DNA from: CAZCWX01 sp964502465
GTDB taxonomy: Bacteria > Desulfobacterota > Binatia > Bin18
Assembly: GCA_964502465.1 (NCBI GenBank)
Contig: CAZCWX010000534.1
Span: 1 to 18,806, forward strand
Direction: 5' to 3'
Length of the DNA stretch: 18,806 nucleotides
Below, in pieces: positions 5,439 through 13,259 of the stretch; the stretch's first letter is position 1; each line of letters begins with the position of its first letter. Both the position numbers and the translations under genes were made by a program. Below the pieces are notes generated by a model. That model made no database searches and was not told the origin of the DNA. It saw only the letters and a list, made by a program, of their open reading frames with translations.

Positions 5439-7898
5439 TTATTTCCCGCAGCTTTGACCGGTGAAGTCTTGAATCTTCTTTTTCAGTCCTTGATCGCCGA
5501 GACGACCAAGCATAGGGCGAGTGGTGCTGATGGTTCTACATGCCAGGTCGGTGTTGCCAATGGTCGCATGTAATTGGGCAACTTCAAACGTGCCGCGGAA
5601 CCAGAGCGGATCTCCCACCTGGGTTCCTTTGAGCATTTCTTCCCAGTAAGAGAGGGCTTGCTCCTGCTCACCTTTCACCTCAGCGATCTGAGCGAGGCCT
5701 GCCAGAGAGACGAGCGAGTACGCACCTTGTTGCAGTTCCTGATAGAGGGGGGTGGCTTTGTCGTAGTCTTTCACATCAAGATACAGTTGAGCGAGTTCGT
5801 ACTTAAACCGGGCAGGGGACTCATCCTCGGCAAAGCCCTCATTTCTTTGCAAGCGATCTGCGTAGAGCTGTGCCAGGGTACGTTTGGCTGCCACGAGATT
5901 TTCCCGGTCGTTCTGTCTTTCCAGCTTTCTAATGTCTTTCGGCAACACCTGGTTCAACCCTGCCAGGAGTTCCTTTTGCTCATCTGGAGTGAAGCGCGCA
6001 TAGATATTGTCCACTTCCTTCTCCAAACCGACAAAGTGCCCAGCTTTCTCATAGGCAACGAGACGCATGCGGGCGACTTTCGCAAAAGCATCCTTCTGGT
6101 CCGGATACGTCTGTTCAAAGTTTTCCAGCAAGGCGAGAATTTCTGGGGCCTGCGCATCGACCTCTTTGCTCAGAAAGACTGCATTCATCACCGCTACTCT
6201 ACCAGGGTATTCCTTATACGGATCTCGCTTGCTGAGGTCTGGGTTGCTCTTCTTCAAATCTTCATTATTCTTCCAGAACGCTTGCAAACTCGCCCCAATA
6301 CGGGAGCGTAATTCTTTCTCACTCATACCAATGCCGTCACGTTGAACGTCAAGCGTATCGAGGAGAGAAAAGTAACACTGTAACGTGGCATAATCCGCCC
6401 GTACGCGAAACGATTGATCCCCGCTTACTTTCTGATAAGCCTCCACCGCCTGCAGATACTGCTGGTGCGCCTGGTTATATTCGCCTAAACGGAAGTACGC
6501 CTCGAAAATCGCCTTATGCTTTGGAGAGCGACGAATAAAATCCCTGATTGCATCCATATACAGCTTCGTGTTCTCTTCGCTAGCATCTTTCGCATAGAGA
6601 GCTTCAGCCGACTTAAAACGAAGATAGGTCGCTTCAGAGGCATACTGTGGGAGCGTGCCATCCGTATTGAGGAACTCGCCAAGTTGTCGCGCAGCTGCAC
6701 GATAGTCTTTGCGCTGGAACAGCCCGACCCCGAGGAAATAGCGGGCTTCCCGGTGACGCATGGCCGCTTTGGGATCGTTAGACGCTAAGACTTCTTGCAA
6801 CAGTGGCACTGCTTTGGCAAAGGCGCTCTTTTGCAGATGCGCTCTCGCCTGTCCCCAAGGCGGGAACGGATTTTTCTCTTCTTCCCACGCCGCCAATTCC
6901 TGTTCGCTCACCTCCGCCTTGGCTAACGCATCAGCTCTGTCTTTCCAAGATCCGCCCTGTTTGCGTAACTCGTCGAGCAGGGCCATAGCTTCCCATCGCT
7001 GCTTGGTACGTGTAGCCCCTGAGGCTTTCTTACTGCTCCTAAACAAATCCTGCGCACGCTGATACATCGCTCGGGCTTGAGCCTCAGCTGCATCTTCCGC
7101 GCGTTCGGCTTGCGCCACTGCTCTCTCCCCACGGGCATCGCGCTTGCGAGCTTCGGCCAGAGCAGTCTTCACCTTGCGTTCCATATCAGCCGGCAAGCCT
7201 GGGTCCTTGAGGAGCAGTTCGAAATCGCGAATCGCCCAATCGAACCGCCTGAGTTCTTTCTCACATAACGCACGGCCAAAGAGGCTTTCGCGTTTGAGTT
7301 GTGAACTCTGTTCCCCGACGGCGAATTCAGAAAAACCTTTCGAGGCTTCTTCTAAGAGCCTCTTTCGCTCCTGTTCGCCAGAGATAAACGATCCAACGTA
7401 GCGCAGCCAGTTGAGGAAGTAGAGTGACTGTGAAGCGATGAGCTGATTGTCTTTCCATTCTTTGGTCTCATACAACGCTTCGAGATCACCATCCTGGTCC
7501 ATGATCGCCTTGCTCAGACTGTTGAGGCGAGTAAAGCTGCTGTTGTAGATCTCTTCGAGCGGAGTATTGAGGGTGTTATAGAGTTCGCGAACTTGCGACC
7601 GCTGGGTTTTGCTCGAGGCAGCTTGCGCAAGGTCAGGGGCAGAGAGAAAGCCCAGGGCGATCGGACCCAGCGCTTGAATAGCCCGTTGTTTCTCAGCAAA
7701 TCCCCAGCCCTGACCCTTGATCTCACGCACCCGCGCCTGAGCTTGGCGGGCTTGGGAAAGGAGTTCAGCGATCGAGGCAGCTTCACTCTGCCATGGGCGG
7801 GAAAGGCCGAGGAGTACAAAAAAACAGGAGAAAAAGACGATCGCACGCCACACGCCAGAACTCCTTATACAAGCACCCAGCTTTCGGTATGAAGACAT
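5439..7898 (-). CDS. Large secreted TPR-like helical repeat protein, about 820 aa
   Basis: The N-terminus carries a signal sequence: basic residues (YRKLGACIRSSGVWR), a hydrophobic core AIVFFSCFFVLLGLS, and a likely cleavage site at SEA-A, so the protein is probably periplasmic or outer-membrane attached. A highly charged, probably coiled-coil stretch (about 245-285, rich in E, R and A) is followed by many helix pairs of tetratricopeptide type, such as AIFEAYFRLGEYNQAHQQY, FKYELAQLYLDVKDYDKA and EQEQALSYWEEMLKG. Such repeats bind other proteins. The gene lies between vWA and exbB genes on the same strand, as TPR genes accompany exbB-exbD-tonB clusters elsewhere. I chose ATG 7898; a TTG at 7904 has better spacing from the GAAGGGAAG ribosome binding site and is the alternative. 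Confidence 0.87.
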   Translation of the reverse strand: MSSYRKLGACIRSSGVWRAIVFFSCFFVLLGLSRPWQSEAASIAELLSQARQAQARVREIKGQGWGFAEKQRAIQALGPIALGFLSAPDLAQAASSKTQRSQVRELYNTLNTPLEEIYNSSFTRLNSLSKAIMDQDGDLEALYETKEWKDNQLIASQSLYFLNWLRYVGSFISGEQERKRLLEEASKGFSEFAVGEQSSQLKRESLFGRALCEKELRRFDWAIRDFELLLKDPGLPADMERKVKTALAEARKRDARGERAVAQAERAEDAAEAQARAMYQRAQDLFRSSKKASGATRTKQRWEAMALLDELRKQGGSWKDRADALAKAEVSEQELAAWEEEKNPFPPWGQARAHLQKSAFAKAVPLLQEVLASNDPKAAMRHREARYFLGVGLFQRKDYRAAARQLGEFLNTDGTLPQYASEATYLRFKSAEALYAKDASEENTKLYMDAIRDFIRRSPKHKAIFEAYFRLGEYNQAHQQYLQAVEAYQKVSGDQSFRVRADYATLQCYFSLLDTLDVQRDGIGMSEKELRSRIGASLQAFWKNNEDLKKSNPDLSKRDPYKEYPGRVAVMNAVFLSKEVDAQAPEILALLENFEQTYPDQKDAFAKVARMRLVAYEKAGHFVGLEKEVDNIYARFTPDEQKELLAGLNQVLPKDIRKLERQNDRENLVAAKRTLAQLYADRLQRNEGFAEDESPARFKYELAQLYLDVKDYDKATPLYQELQQGAYSLVSLAGLAQIAEVKGEQEQALSYWEEMLKGTQVGDPLWFRGTFEVAQLHATIGNTDLACRTISTTRPMLGRLGDQGLKKKIQDFTGQSCGK

Positions 7899-7920
7899 GA
7901 ACAACGCAACGTTCTTCCCT

Positions 7921-7956
7921 TCGCTATCTGCTGATGGCAGATTGCTGATAGCTTTC
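7921..7956. repeat. Short intergenic inverted repeat
   Basis: Between the vWA and repeat-protein genes the sequence contains GCTATC and GATAGC flanking ATCTGC-TGATG-GCAGAT, giving a small cruciform-like element of about 30 bases. It has no U-tract for termination on the minus strand. It resembles dispersed GATAGC/TGATGGC-type intergenic repeats, but only one copy is present here, so its dispersed nature cannot be shown. Confidence 0.35.
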
Positions 7957-9228
7957 TTACTCTAAGTCGCGCAGATATTTTGCCATCTCCGTCTGCCAGC
8001 GGGAGCCAAATGTCAGCACAATAATCTGCCTGGTCAGGGCCTTATCTTCTGTGAGAGGAATGAAGTCTCCTCCACCCGCTTGCGCAATCGAGGCCATGGT
8101 ACTGCGGAATTCCTGATAAAAACCGGGCAAGGGAGTCGGTTTGAACTCGATTTTCGTCAACCCTGCACTCGAGCGATGTAAGGCACGTTCGAAGTCTTCA
8201 TGCATCTTCTCAGCCAGATCCACTACACTCAGCACCCCACCTTGAGCATGGAAGTTTTGCACTAGTTGGAGACAGTTACTGACCGTCTCTGGATGCGGAG
8301 GCGACCCGGGAACCAGAATGATGATCCGTTTCGATTTTTTACGCCAGTTGAGGTCGTTGACTGCAACCTCGAGCCCTTCGCAGACTGCTTCTGGCCAATC
8401 TCCACCACCCCCAGCTCTCAGATTTGAAAGAAAGTCTTGGAGTTTCCCTGTAGAGAAGCTGAGATCTACCCATCTCGTGACATACTCTTCACCTTTGTCA
8501 CGATACGCGACGATGCCAATCCGCGAGGTCGGCACCATTTGGCGTAATGAGGTCACCAATTTGATGAGCCGACTTTTGACCGAGTCGATGACAAATTGCA
8601 TGCTGTCGGTGGCATCAACCACCAGCACGACATCAAGACCGACTTTACGCAGGCCACCAACATAGTCACCGAATCCACCACCGATTCCACCAATCGCTCC
8701 ACCGATGTTGCCAATCGCATTAAAAGCGTTCGCAAATTCGCCATCGGTTGTCGCCGAGCCGACCCCTATCGTCATTGGCCCAAGCCCGCTCATAACCGGC
8801 GGAGGCGCTGGCATCGCTGCGGCCCGCACTGCCGTGGGCTGGCCACCGACTGGAGGAGGAGGACCAGCCGGTGTTTGCACATTACGCGGAGTCAATTGCT
8901 CCATGGTTAAGAGTCCAGGCAAGTCTTGCAACGACGGTTCCCCTTCCCAATCCTCCGGTTCCTCAGCATTTTGCGCATTTTGCTGATCCATATTTGACAG
9001 AGGAAGGGTCTTGACCTTAATCAGCTCTTGTTGTTTCTGCGCGATAGTAATGGCAGTCGTGGCAAAGAGTGCAAGTACGAGGATATGGGCGGCGGTGGAC
9101 AATGCAAACCAACGTGCGTTCTGACCAAAATGCCGACCGCCGTAGAGCCACATGTCCTCCCGTATCTCGTCTTCGACAGAGGTAATCGCGGGAGTGTTGT
9201 TTTTATCCTCGGCAGTAGCCATATCCAT
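7957..9228 (-). CDS. Membrane-anchored vWA domain protein with TonB/TolA-like N-terminal layout, 423 aa
   Basis: The order is a cytoplasmic N-terminus of about 40 residues, one transmembrane helix (about 40-63, FALSTAAHILVLALFATTAI), a Pro-rich linker (PAGPPPPVGG, MPAPPPV; about 120-146), a Gly-rich stretch (about 170-192), and a von Willebrand A domain from about 197. The MIDAS is a DxTxS variant, DATDS (D205, T207, S209); GGGGDWPEAV near 274-282 supplies the usual Asp. vWA domains bind proteins through a metal ion. The topology matches TonB/TolA, with the vWA domain in place of the TonB C-terminal domain. It follows exbD after 23 bases. The start is ATG 9228; ATG 9222 has better spacing from CGGAG. 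I infer that it is the periplasmic effector of the ExbB-ExbD motor. Confidence 0.9.
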   Translation of the reverse strand: MDMATAEDKNNTPAITSVEDEIREDMWLYGGRHFGQNARWFALSTAAHILVLALFATTAITIAQKQQELIKVKTLPLSNMDQQNAQNAEEPEDWEGEPSLQDLPGLLTMEQLTPRNVQTPAGPPPPVGGQPTAVRAAAMPAPPPVMSGLGPMTIGVGSATTDGEFANAFNAIGNIGGAIGGIGGGFGDYVGGLRKVGLDVVLVVDATDSMQFVIDSVKSRLIKLVTSLRQMVPTSRIGIVAYRDKGEEYVTRWVDLSFSTGKLQDFLSNLRAGGGGDWPEAVCEGLEVAVNDLNWRKKSKRIIILVPGSPPHPETVSNCLQLVQNFHAQGGVLSVVDLAEKMHEDFERALHRSSAGLTKIEFKPTPLPGFYQEFRSTMASIAQAGGGDFIPLTEDKALTRQIIVLTFGSRWQTEMAKYLRDLE

Positions 9229-9251
9229 TTTCTCCGAGTTGACGACACGCG

Positions 9252-9677
9252 TTAGCTGGCCTGTTCGCGGCCTGAGGCAATCGCGATCTGGGTCGCACCA
9301 GCTCGCTGGGCGACAGCGAGGATCTTCACAGCCTCGCCCAAAATGACATCCTTATCGCCCTCTAAAACGACCGGGATATCCTTTTGCGTCTCAATAAGAG
9401 GGCGCAGCATCATTTCCAGGTCTGCCAACGTGGTCGGAGTATTGTTAAGAAATATCTCTTTTTGTGGGGTGACCGTGATGACAATCTGACGCGGTTCAGA
9501 GTCGGTTTCTTGCACCTGTGGGAGATTAATGGTCGCGCCAGTCTGCACCATGGCCACACTTGTGACCATGAAGATGATCAACAAGACTAGAAAAATATCG
9601 GTCAGTGGCGTAATGTTAATCTCTGCCATAATAGCAGAGCCACTACCCTTCTTTTTGTGTGGACTAGCCATTCCCAT
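9252..9677 (-). CDS. ExbD/TolR family protein (first copy), 141 aa
   Basis: A canonical ExbD: a basic N-terminus (SPHKKKGSGSAIM), the membrane helix AEINITPLTDIFLVLLIIFM containing the proton-carrying Asp in TPLTD, then a periplasmic domain (INLPQVQETDSEPRQIVITV) with the common close QRAGATQIAIAS. The frame is open up to 9725, but ATG 9677 is the supported start because GGGAGGAG lies seven to eight bases upstream; ATG 9671 is an alternative. The start lies inside the end of the exbB-type gene (stop at 9664-9666), so translation is probably coupled. It is more typical of the family than the second copy in this block. Confidence 0.92.
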   Translation of the reverse strand: MGMASPHKKKGSGSAIMAEINITPLTDIFLVLLIIFMVTSVAMVQTGATINLPQVQETDSEPRQIVITVTPQKEIFLNNTPTTLADLEMMLRPLIETQKDIPVVLEGDKDVILGEAVKILAVAQRAGATQIAIASGREQAS

Positions 9678-10308
9678 GAGATCTCCTCCCGAGACGCGTA
9701 GCCTCAAGCACCCGATCAGAGCCAATGGTCATCACTGCCTCAATGCGCTCGAGCTTGGTATGGAAATAGTTGTAGAAGATGACGGCAATAATAGCTACGG
9801 CGAGCCCCAAAGCAGTGGCAACAAGCGCTTCAGAGATGCCGGACGCCACCACAGCAAAACCGCCGCTGCCCTCGACCGCCATGCTATGGAAGGATTTGAT
9901 GATACCAATCACCGTCCCCAACAATCCAATAAATGGGGCACTCACACCAACCGTTCCCAGAACCCAGATTTCCCCTTTCAGCGCCTCGATTTCCTCGAAA
10001 CGCCGATCCTCTACCACTTCAGCAAGGTATTCGAGCGACTCCCCGTCTTGTTGGGCGATGACGTCACGGAAGACGCGTCCGGCAGGAGTCTTTTGCTGTT
10101 GCTGGGCGGTTGCCAGGGCGCCTTTAAAGTCACCCTTCTGCAAGAGCCCAACCAGGGACGCGGCCACTCGAAGCGTCCCTGGGATGAGACCACGCAACGC
10201 CCAGAGGCGCTCGCCGATAATCGTAATGGTCACCATCGACATGATGATCAGGGGGTAGGTGATGTACCACCCTTGTTGAATCATGTCTAATACACTTAAG
10301 CCTTCCAC
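9664..10308 (-). CDS. MotA/TolQ/ExbB proton channel family protein (first copy), 214 aa
   Basis: The start is GTG 10308 with AGGAGG seven bases upstream. The protein shows the ExbB/TolQ pattern: an N-terminal helix (YITYPLIIMSMVTITIIGE), a cytoplasmic helical segment with TPAGRVFRDVIAQQ, then GTVGVSAPFIGLLGTVIGII and ALVATALGLAVAIIAVIFYN. The GLLGTVIGII and TALGLAVAI segments are family hallmarks. It should assemble with the next gene's ExbD into a proton-driven inner-membrane motor. It follows the padR stop after 36 bases, so it is probably the first structural gene under that regulator. It is not especially close to the second ExbB in sequence, so the two pairs do not look like a recent duplication. 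Confidence 0.93.
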   Translation of the reverse strand: MEGLSVLDMIQQGWYITYPLIIMSMVTITIIGERLWALRGLIPGTLRVAASLVGLLQKGDFKGALATAQQQQKTPAGRVFRDVIAQQDGESLEYLAEVVEDRRFEEIEALKGEIWVLGTVGVSAPFIGLLGTVIGIIKSFHSMAVEGSGGFAVVASGISEALVATALGLAVAIIAVIFYNYFHTKLERIEAVMTIGSDRVLEATRLGRRSHGNG

Positions 10309-10344
10309 AATGTGCCCTCCTAGTGAAGCGGAATGAAATACTTG

Positions 10345-10926
10345 TTAAGAGACGCTTGAACGCGCCGCTCGCTTCAACGGCTGCGTTTCTGATACGTCCA
10401 GATCCTGCAGAAACTTTTCGAGCCAGTCAATTTCGGCTTTGACGTGCGTTAGGCCGTGCTCAATGATCTTGGCTTGGGTAAGGGAGATATTTTGTGCTCT
10501 CCAGTAAGCTTGCTGTGCAACAATCCACTCGGCCTGTTTCTGCGCCCATTTGAGATGAATGGTGAGCGCTTCACGTAATTCGTCATCGCTAATAAAATAG
10601 CCAAAAGCTAAGGCAGCATTGAGCGGATCGAACAGCTTTTCTCGCCCCTCGGTATCAAATAACAGCCGACGGAGCTCGGCTTGCAGATAGTCCTGCCCTG
10701 CGGGCGTAAGCTGATATACCTGACGGGCTGGATAGCGACCTTTTTGTTCGACCCAGGCTTTTTCAATATAGCCAGCCCGTTCGAGTTGACCAAGATTATA
10801 GTAGAGAGATCCACCACTGAGGTTAATGTAGGTGGCGTACAGACGGCGTTCGACTTCCTGACGCAGCTCGTAGCCATGACGCGGTTGTTCAGAAAGGAGT
10901 CCAAGGATAACCAGTTGTACGCTCAC
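10345..10926 (-). CDS. PadR family transcriptional regulator, 193 aa
   Basis: The N-terminal winged helix is typical of PadR: VILGLLSEQPRHGYELRQEV, then SGGSLYYNLGQLERAGYIEK, then the wing RQVYQLTPAGQDYL. The C-terminal half (about 95-180) is the helical dimerisation region of the two-domain PadR type (DDELREALTIHLKWAQKQAE). PadR proteins are dimeric repressors, often autoregulated, that respond to small molecules. The start is GTG 10926 because the conserved SVQLVILGLL begins at once; only a weak GGGAAAAG ribosome binding site is visible. It heads the co-directional ExbB-ExbD-vWA-repeat block and has its own promoter just upstream, overlapped by an inverted repeat. Confidence 0.9.
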   Translation of the reverse strand: MSVQLVILGLLSEQPRHGYELRQEVERRLYATYINLSGGSLYYNLGQLERAGYIEKAWVEQKGRYPARQVYQLTPAGQDYLQAELRRLLFDTEGREKLFDPLNAALAFGYFISDDELREALTIHLKWAQKQAEWIVAQQAYWRAQNISLTQAKIIEHGLTHVKAEIDWLEKFLQDLDVSETQPLKRAARSSVS

Positions 10927-10958
10927 AAATTACTTTTCCCAGAGTAGTTTGTCTAGGC

Positions 10959-10987
10959 TATATAAGCGAGTCTTGAATATATGTCAA
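10959..10987 (-). promoter_or_regulatory. Sigma-70-type promoter of padR and probably the downstream block
   Basis: On the minus strand TTGACA (10982-10987) and TATATA (10959-10964) are separated by exactly 17 bases, close to the sigma-70 consensus. The expected start of transcription is about 10950, some 25 bases upstream of the GTG at 10926. Confidence 0.7.
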
Positions 10988-10988
10988 G
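10972..10988. promoter_or_regulatory. Candidate PadR operator overlapping the -35 box
   Basis: CTTGA-N7-TCAAG is an inverted repeat whose right arm overlaps the TTGACA box and whose spacer is AT-rich (ATATATG). Binding here would block RNA polymerase, as expected for an autoregulated PadR repressor. Known PadR operators are dyads of similar size; the match here is by position and symmetry only. Confidence 0.45.
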
Positions 10989-11054
10989 TCAATCTTCTTA
11001 CATTATCCTGGCCAGGGTTTGCCGAAAAGTCAGACTGCGCTGCCGGGGGAATCA

Positions 11055-11079
11055 GGGCAATCACGCAAAGTGATCACCC
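11055..11079. other. Hairpin between the GST gene and padR
   Basis: GGGCAATCAC and GTGATCACCC form a 10-bp stem, with two mismatched positions that can pair as G-U in RNA on the minus strand, around a five-base loop. It lies about 30 bases after the glutathione S-transferase stop. There is no U-tract, so it is at best an imperfect terminator for the crotonase operon. Confidence 0.3.
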
Positions 11080-11107
11080 TAGCCAGGAGAGAAGCTGCCA
11101 TTGCTTG

Positions 11108-11719
11108 CTATGTCCAGCTAATAACCTTTTTCCAGCTTGGTCGGATAGAAAGGCGCTGGTAATACGTCGCCACGGCCGGCCATAATGAGAGATTAGTGCT
11201 CAAGTTTGTGGCCAGGTAGACATACGGGAGAACCGCCATATCCGCTACCGAGAAGGTTCCTCCAATATAGTCACGCCCGGCAAGTACCGTCTGCAATATA
11301 TGCAAGTTCGTTCGCACTTCAGTCCAAGCCTGCTCGATGGCTGTGTGATCTTGCCGTTCTGTGGGAGTGAATCGTATCTGACGAAAGAGCAAAGAAAGAG
11401 GCGGTCGAAAGGTTGTCTGTTCGAACAACAACCACTGAAACACTCGCGCACGGTCTTGCGCCCCAGTGGGAAGAAGCTTGGCAGCAGGGAACTGCTCGGC
11501 CAGGTAGAGGAGAATGGCGTTGGATTCCCAGAGGACAAAATCATCATGCACGAGGGTCGGCACTTTGCCGTTTGGGTTGAGCTTCAGGTATTCAGGGTTT
11601 TTTTGCTCACTTTTCATCAGATCGAGACGCACAAGTTGATAAGGTGCGCCAACCTCTTCGAGGAACATGTGCACCTTGCGACCATTCCCAGACAGCGGAG
11701 CGGTATAGAGTGTAAACAT
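11108..11719 (-). CDS. Glutathione S-transferase family protein, 203 aa
   Basis: The N-terminal thioredoxin-like domain reads MFTLYTAPLSGNGRKVHMFL; the SGNGRK segment places a Ser near the catalytic position and resembles Nu-class/YfcG-like enzymes. PNGKVPTLVHDD gives the conserved cis-Pro (VP), and LWESNAILLYLAE gives the Glu-Ser pair that holds the glutathione gamma-glutamyl group. The all-helical C-terminal domain includes YIGGTFSVADMAVLPYV, the conserved GxxxSxAD capping motif. The length is normal for the family. It probably conjugates or reduces an electrophilic or peroxide substrate with glutathione in the cytoplasm; the substrate cannot be told. ATG 11719 has GAGGAGAG upstream. It is the last of three close genes, 18 bases after the phosphatase. 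Confidence 0.93.
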   Translation of the reverse strand: MFTLYTAPLSGNGRKVHMFLEEVGAPYQLVRLDLMKSEQKNPEYLKLNPNGKVPTLVHDDFVLWESNAILLYLAEQFPAAKLLPTGAQDRARVFQWLLFEQTTFRPPLSLLFRQIRFTPTERQDHTAIEQAWTEVRTNLHILQTVLAGRDYIGGTFSVADMAVLPYVYLATNLSTNLSLWPAVATYYQRLSIRPSWKKVISWT

Positions 11720-11737
11720 AATTCTCTCCTCATGGCC

Positions 11738-12427
11738 CTATGCCGGAATGATGCCACGCTCCCGCAGCAAGTTCAAAATGATGTCGAGACTGTGGGTCCG
11801 CAAATTGATCTTGAGCTGGTCGTACAGCGTGAAGTTCGCGAGTCGGACCAATGGGCGTCCGTGAACGAAGTCGATGATGTTAATACAGCCAAAGTCTTGT
11901 TCAATATTGAAAATCCGCCCGTCTGAGACTCCGGTTGCATAAGCGAGCAGCGCATTGTTCAGTCCCCCATGCGCCACGACTAAGACGGTCTGCCAATCGT
12001 CTTGACTGAGTAAGGAATCGAAAAAACGGACACCCCGCTCCTGGACCTGTCGGAAGGTCTCCCCACCCAGATAGGGCTCGTCCCAGCCAGTCGTCGGACT
12101 TTTAAAGAATCGTTGGACCTCTTGAAAGATGGCGCCTATATTCATGCCAGCGAGCGCTTCTTCACGTGGGGAGATTTCTCGCAGGTCGGGGGACAGCAAT
12201 ACATCAAGCCCTTTTTCCTGGGCGACAATCCGGGCAGTCTCTTGGGCACGGGAAAGGGGACTCGCATAGACGCGATCAAGCGATACCCCACGAAACAGCA
12301 ACGAGACCGCAGCGATCTGCTCACGCCCGCGTTCCGTCAGGGCACCGTTGCCGATCGCTCCCTCAGTAGCTTGAGCCTGGTATAAGGTTTCTCCATGGCG
12401 CATGAGATAGATGCGGCGGCCATCCAT
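11738..12427 (-). CDS. Histidine phosphatase (phosphoglycerate mutase-like) family protein, 229 aa
   Basis: The catalytic RHGE lies near the N-terminus (YLMRHGETLYQ), followed by TERGREQ, VYASPLSRAQETA (second Arg of the phosphate pocket), an acid residue in LREISPREE, and the second catalytic His in VLVVAHGGLNNALL. The family includes phosphatases and mutases that work through a phosphohistidine; the substrate is not evident. I chose ATG 12427 (MDGRRIYLMRHGE), with GGAG nine bases upstream. The frame is open to a TTG at 12460 inside the crotonase gene, which is unlikely to be used. It sits between crotonase and glutathione S-transferase genes with gaps of 16 and 18 bases. Confidence 0.92.
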   Translation of the reverse strand: MDGRRIYLMRHGETLYQAQATEGAIGNGALTERGREQIAAVSLLFRGVSLDRVYASPLSRAQETARIVAQEKGLDVLLSPDLREISPREEALAGMNIGAIFQEVQRFFKSPTTGWDEPYLGGETFRQVQERGVRFFDSLLSQDDWQTVLVVAHGGLNNALLAYATGVSDGRIFNIEQDFGCINIIDFVHGRPLVRLANFTLYDQLKINLRTHSLDIILNLLRERGIIPA

Positions 12428-12443
12428 AATAGGGTGCTCCACT

Positions 12444-13259
12444 CTACTTTTTGCCAGCAAACGGCTTATCGCGATCGCGCAACGCCTCTTTCAGCCCCCG
12501 CTCGGCCATTTTCTTGACCTCGCTCTTCACCGTCACAGTCTGGTGGGCGATCACATCAAATTCTAAGGCCGATTGTTCGGCGGCATAAATACCCATTAAT
12601 TCAAAGAAGCGATTGGTTGCAGCCTTGTGTAAGGTCAGCAAGTCTACCGGGACTATCGCTACACGCCGTGCATAAGCCAGTACCTCTTCTTCCAGCTTCT
12701 CCCGTGGAAACACGCGATTCACCAAACCGTTCTCGAGAGCTTCTTGGGCAGTCATCGAATCGCCGGTAAAGAGGTACTCTTTAGTTTTCCGAATACCAAT
12801 CAGATACGGCCATAAAGACAGAGTTGGCAACACGCCAAGAGACCGACCGGCCGGATGGCCAAACTGGGCATCCTCAGAAGCAAACACCAGGTCACAGTGA
12901 CCGACAAATTCCGTCGCCCCAGCCAGACAGTAGCCATGCACCTGGGCGATAGTGGGTTTGGTGAGGTTCCACAGCCGTTGCCAGCGTTCGACGATTTTTC
13001 GTAACCCCCACCGGTCACTGGTTACCGTGAATCCACCCGCCCCCCCCACTGGTTGCAGATCGTACCCCGCACAGAAGGCTCGACCGGCACCGCGGATGAT
13101 CAGCACGCTGGCATCGTTATTCTTCTCGAATTCATCAAGCGCACTATCGAGGTCAGACAACAGTTGCCGGCTCATGGCGTTTAATTTCTCGGGCCGGTTT
13201 AAGGTGATACAAAAAATCTTGTCCTCCACTTGTTCATAAAGAATTGCCTCGTATGCCAT
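12444..13259 (-). CDS. Enoyl-CoA hydratase/isomerase (crotonase) family protein, 271 aa
   Basis: Crotonase fold: LNRPEKLNAMSRQLL, the first oxyanion-hole segment GAGRAFCAGYDL, and the second, VHGYCLAGATEF, in the place of the usual HGxxxGGG. The Glu in GATEF aligns with the first catalytic Glu of enoyl-CoA hydratase (rat Glu144). The second (rat Glu164, in the common FGxPE) is replaced: here the sequence is FGHPAGRSLG. A plain syn-hydration mechanism is therefore doubtful; another crotonase activity such as isomerisation or hydrolysis is possible. The C-terminus is a long helical region ending in a basic KPFAGKK. ATG 13259 has AAAGGAGG seven bases upstream, the best ribosome binding site of its operon. 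It is the first of three co-directional genes. Confidence 0.92.
   Translation of the reverse strand: MAYEAILYEQVEDKIFCITLNRPEKLNAMSRQLLSDLDSALDEFEKNNDASVLIIRGAGRAFCAGYDLQPVGGAGGFTVTSDRWGLRKIVERWQRLWNLTKPTIAQVHGYCLAGATEFVGHCDLVFASEDAQFGHPAGRSLGVLPTLSLWPYLIGIRKTKEYLFTGDSMTAQEALENGLVNRVFPREKLEEEVLAYARRVAIVPVDLLTLHKAATNRFFELMGIYAAEQSALEFDVIAHQTVTVKSEVKKMAERGLKEALRDRDKPFAGKK

Noticed and set aside
5574..6311. 245-aa plus-strand frame antisense to the repeat protein
   Set aside because: It is a shadow of the convincing signal-peptide-bearing repeat protein on the minus strand.
9529..10290. 253-aa plus-strand frame antisense to exbB/exbD
   Set aside because: The minus-strand proteins are unmistakable ExbB and ExbD; the antisense frame is His/Asn-rich noise.
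9252..10308. Zorya-type phage defence from the MotA/ExbB-like plus partner pair
   Set aside because: Zorya ZorA has a long cytoplasmic tail and ZorB a peptidoglycan-binding domain, with ZorC/ZorD or ZorE helicase or nuclease genes. Here the ExbB and ExbD are short and ordinary and no such genes are present.
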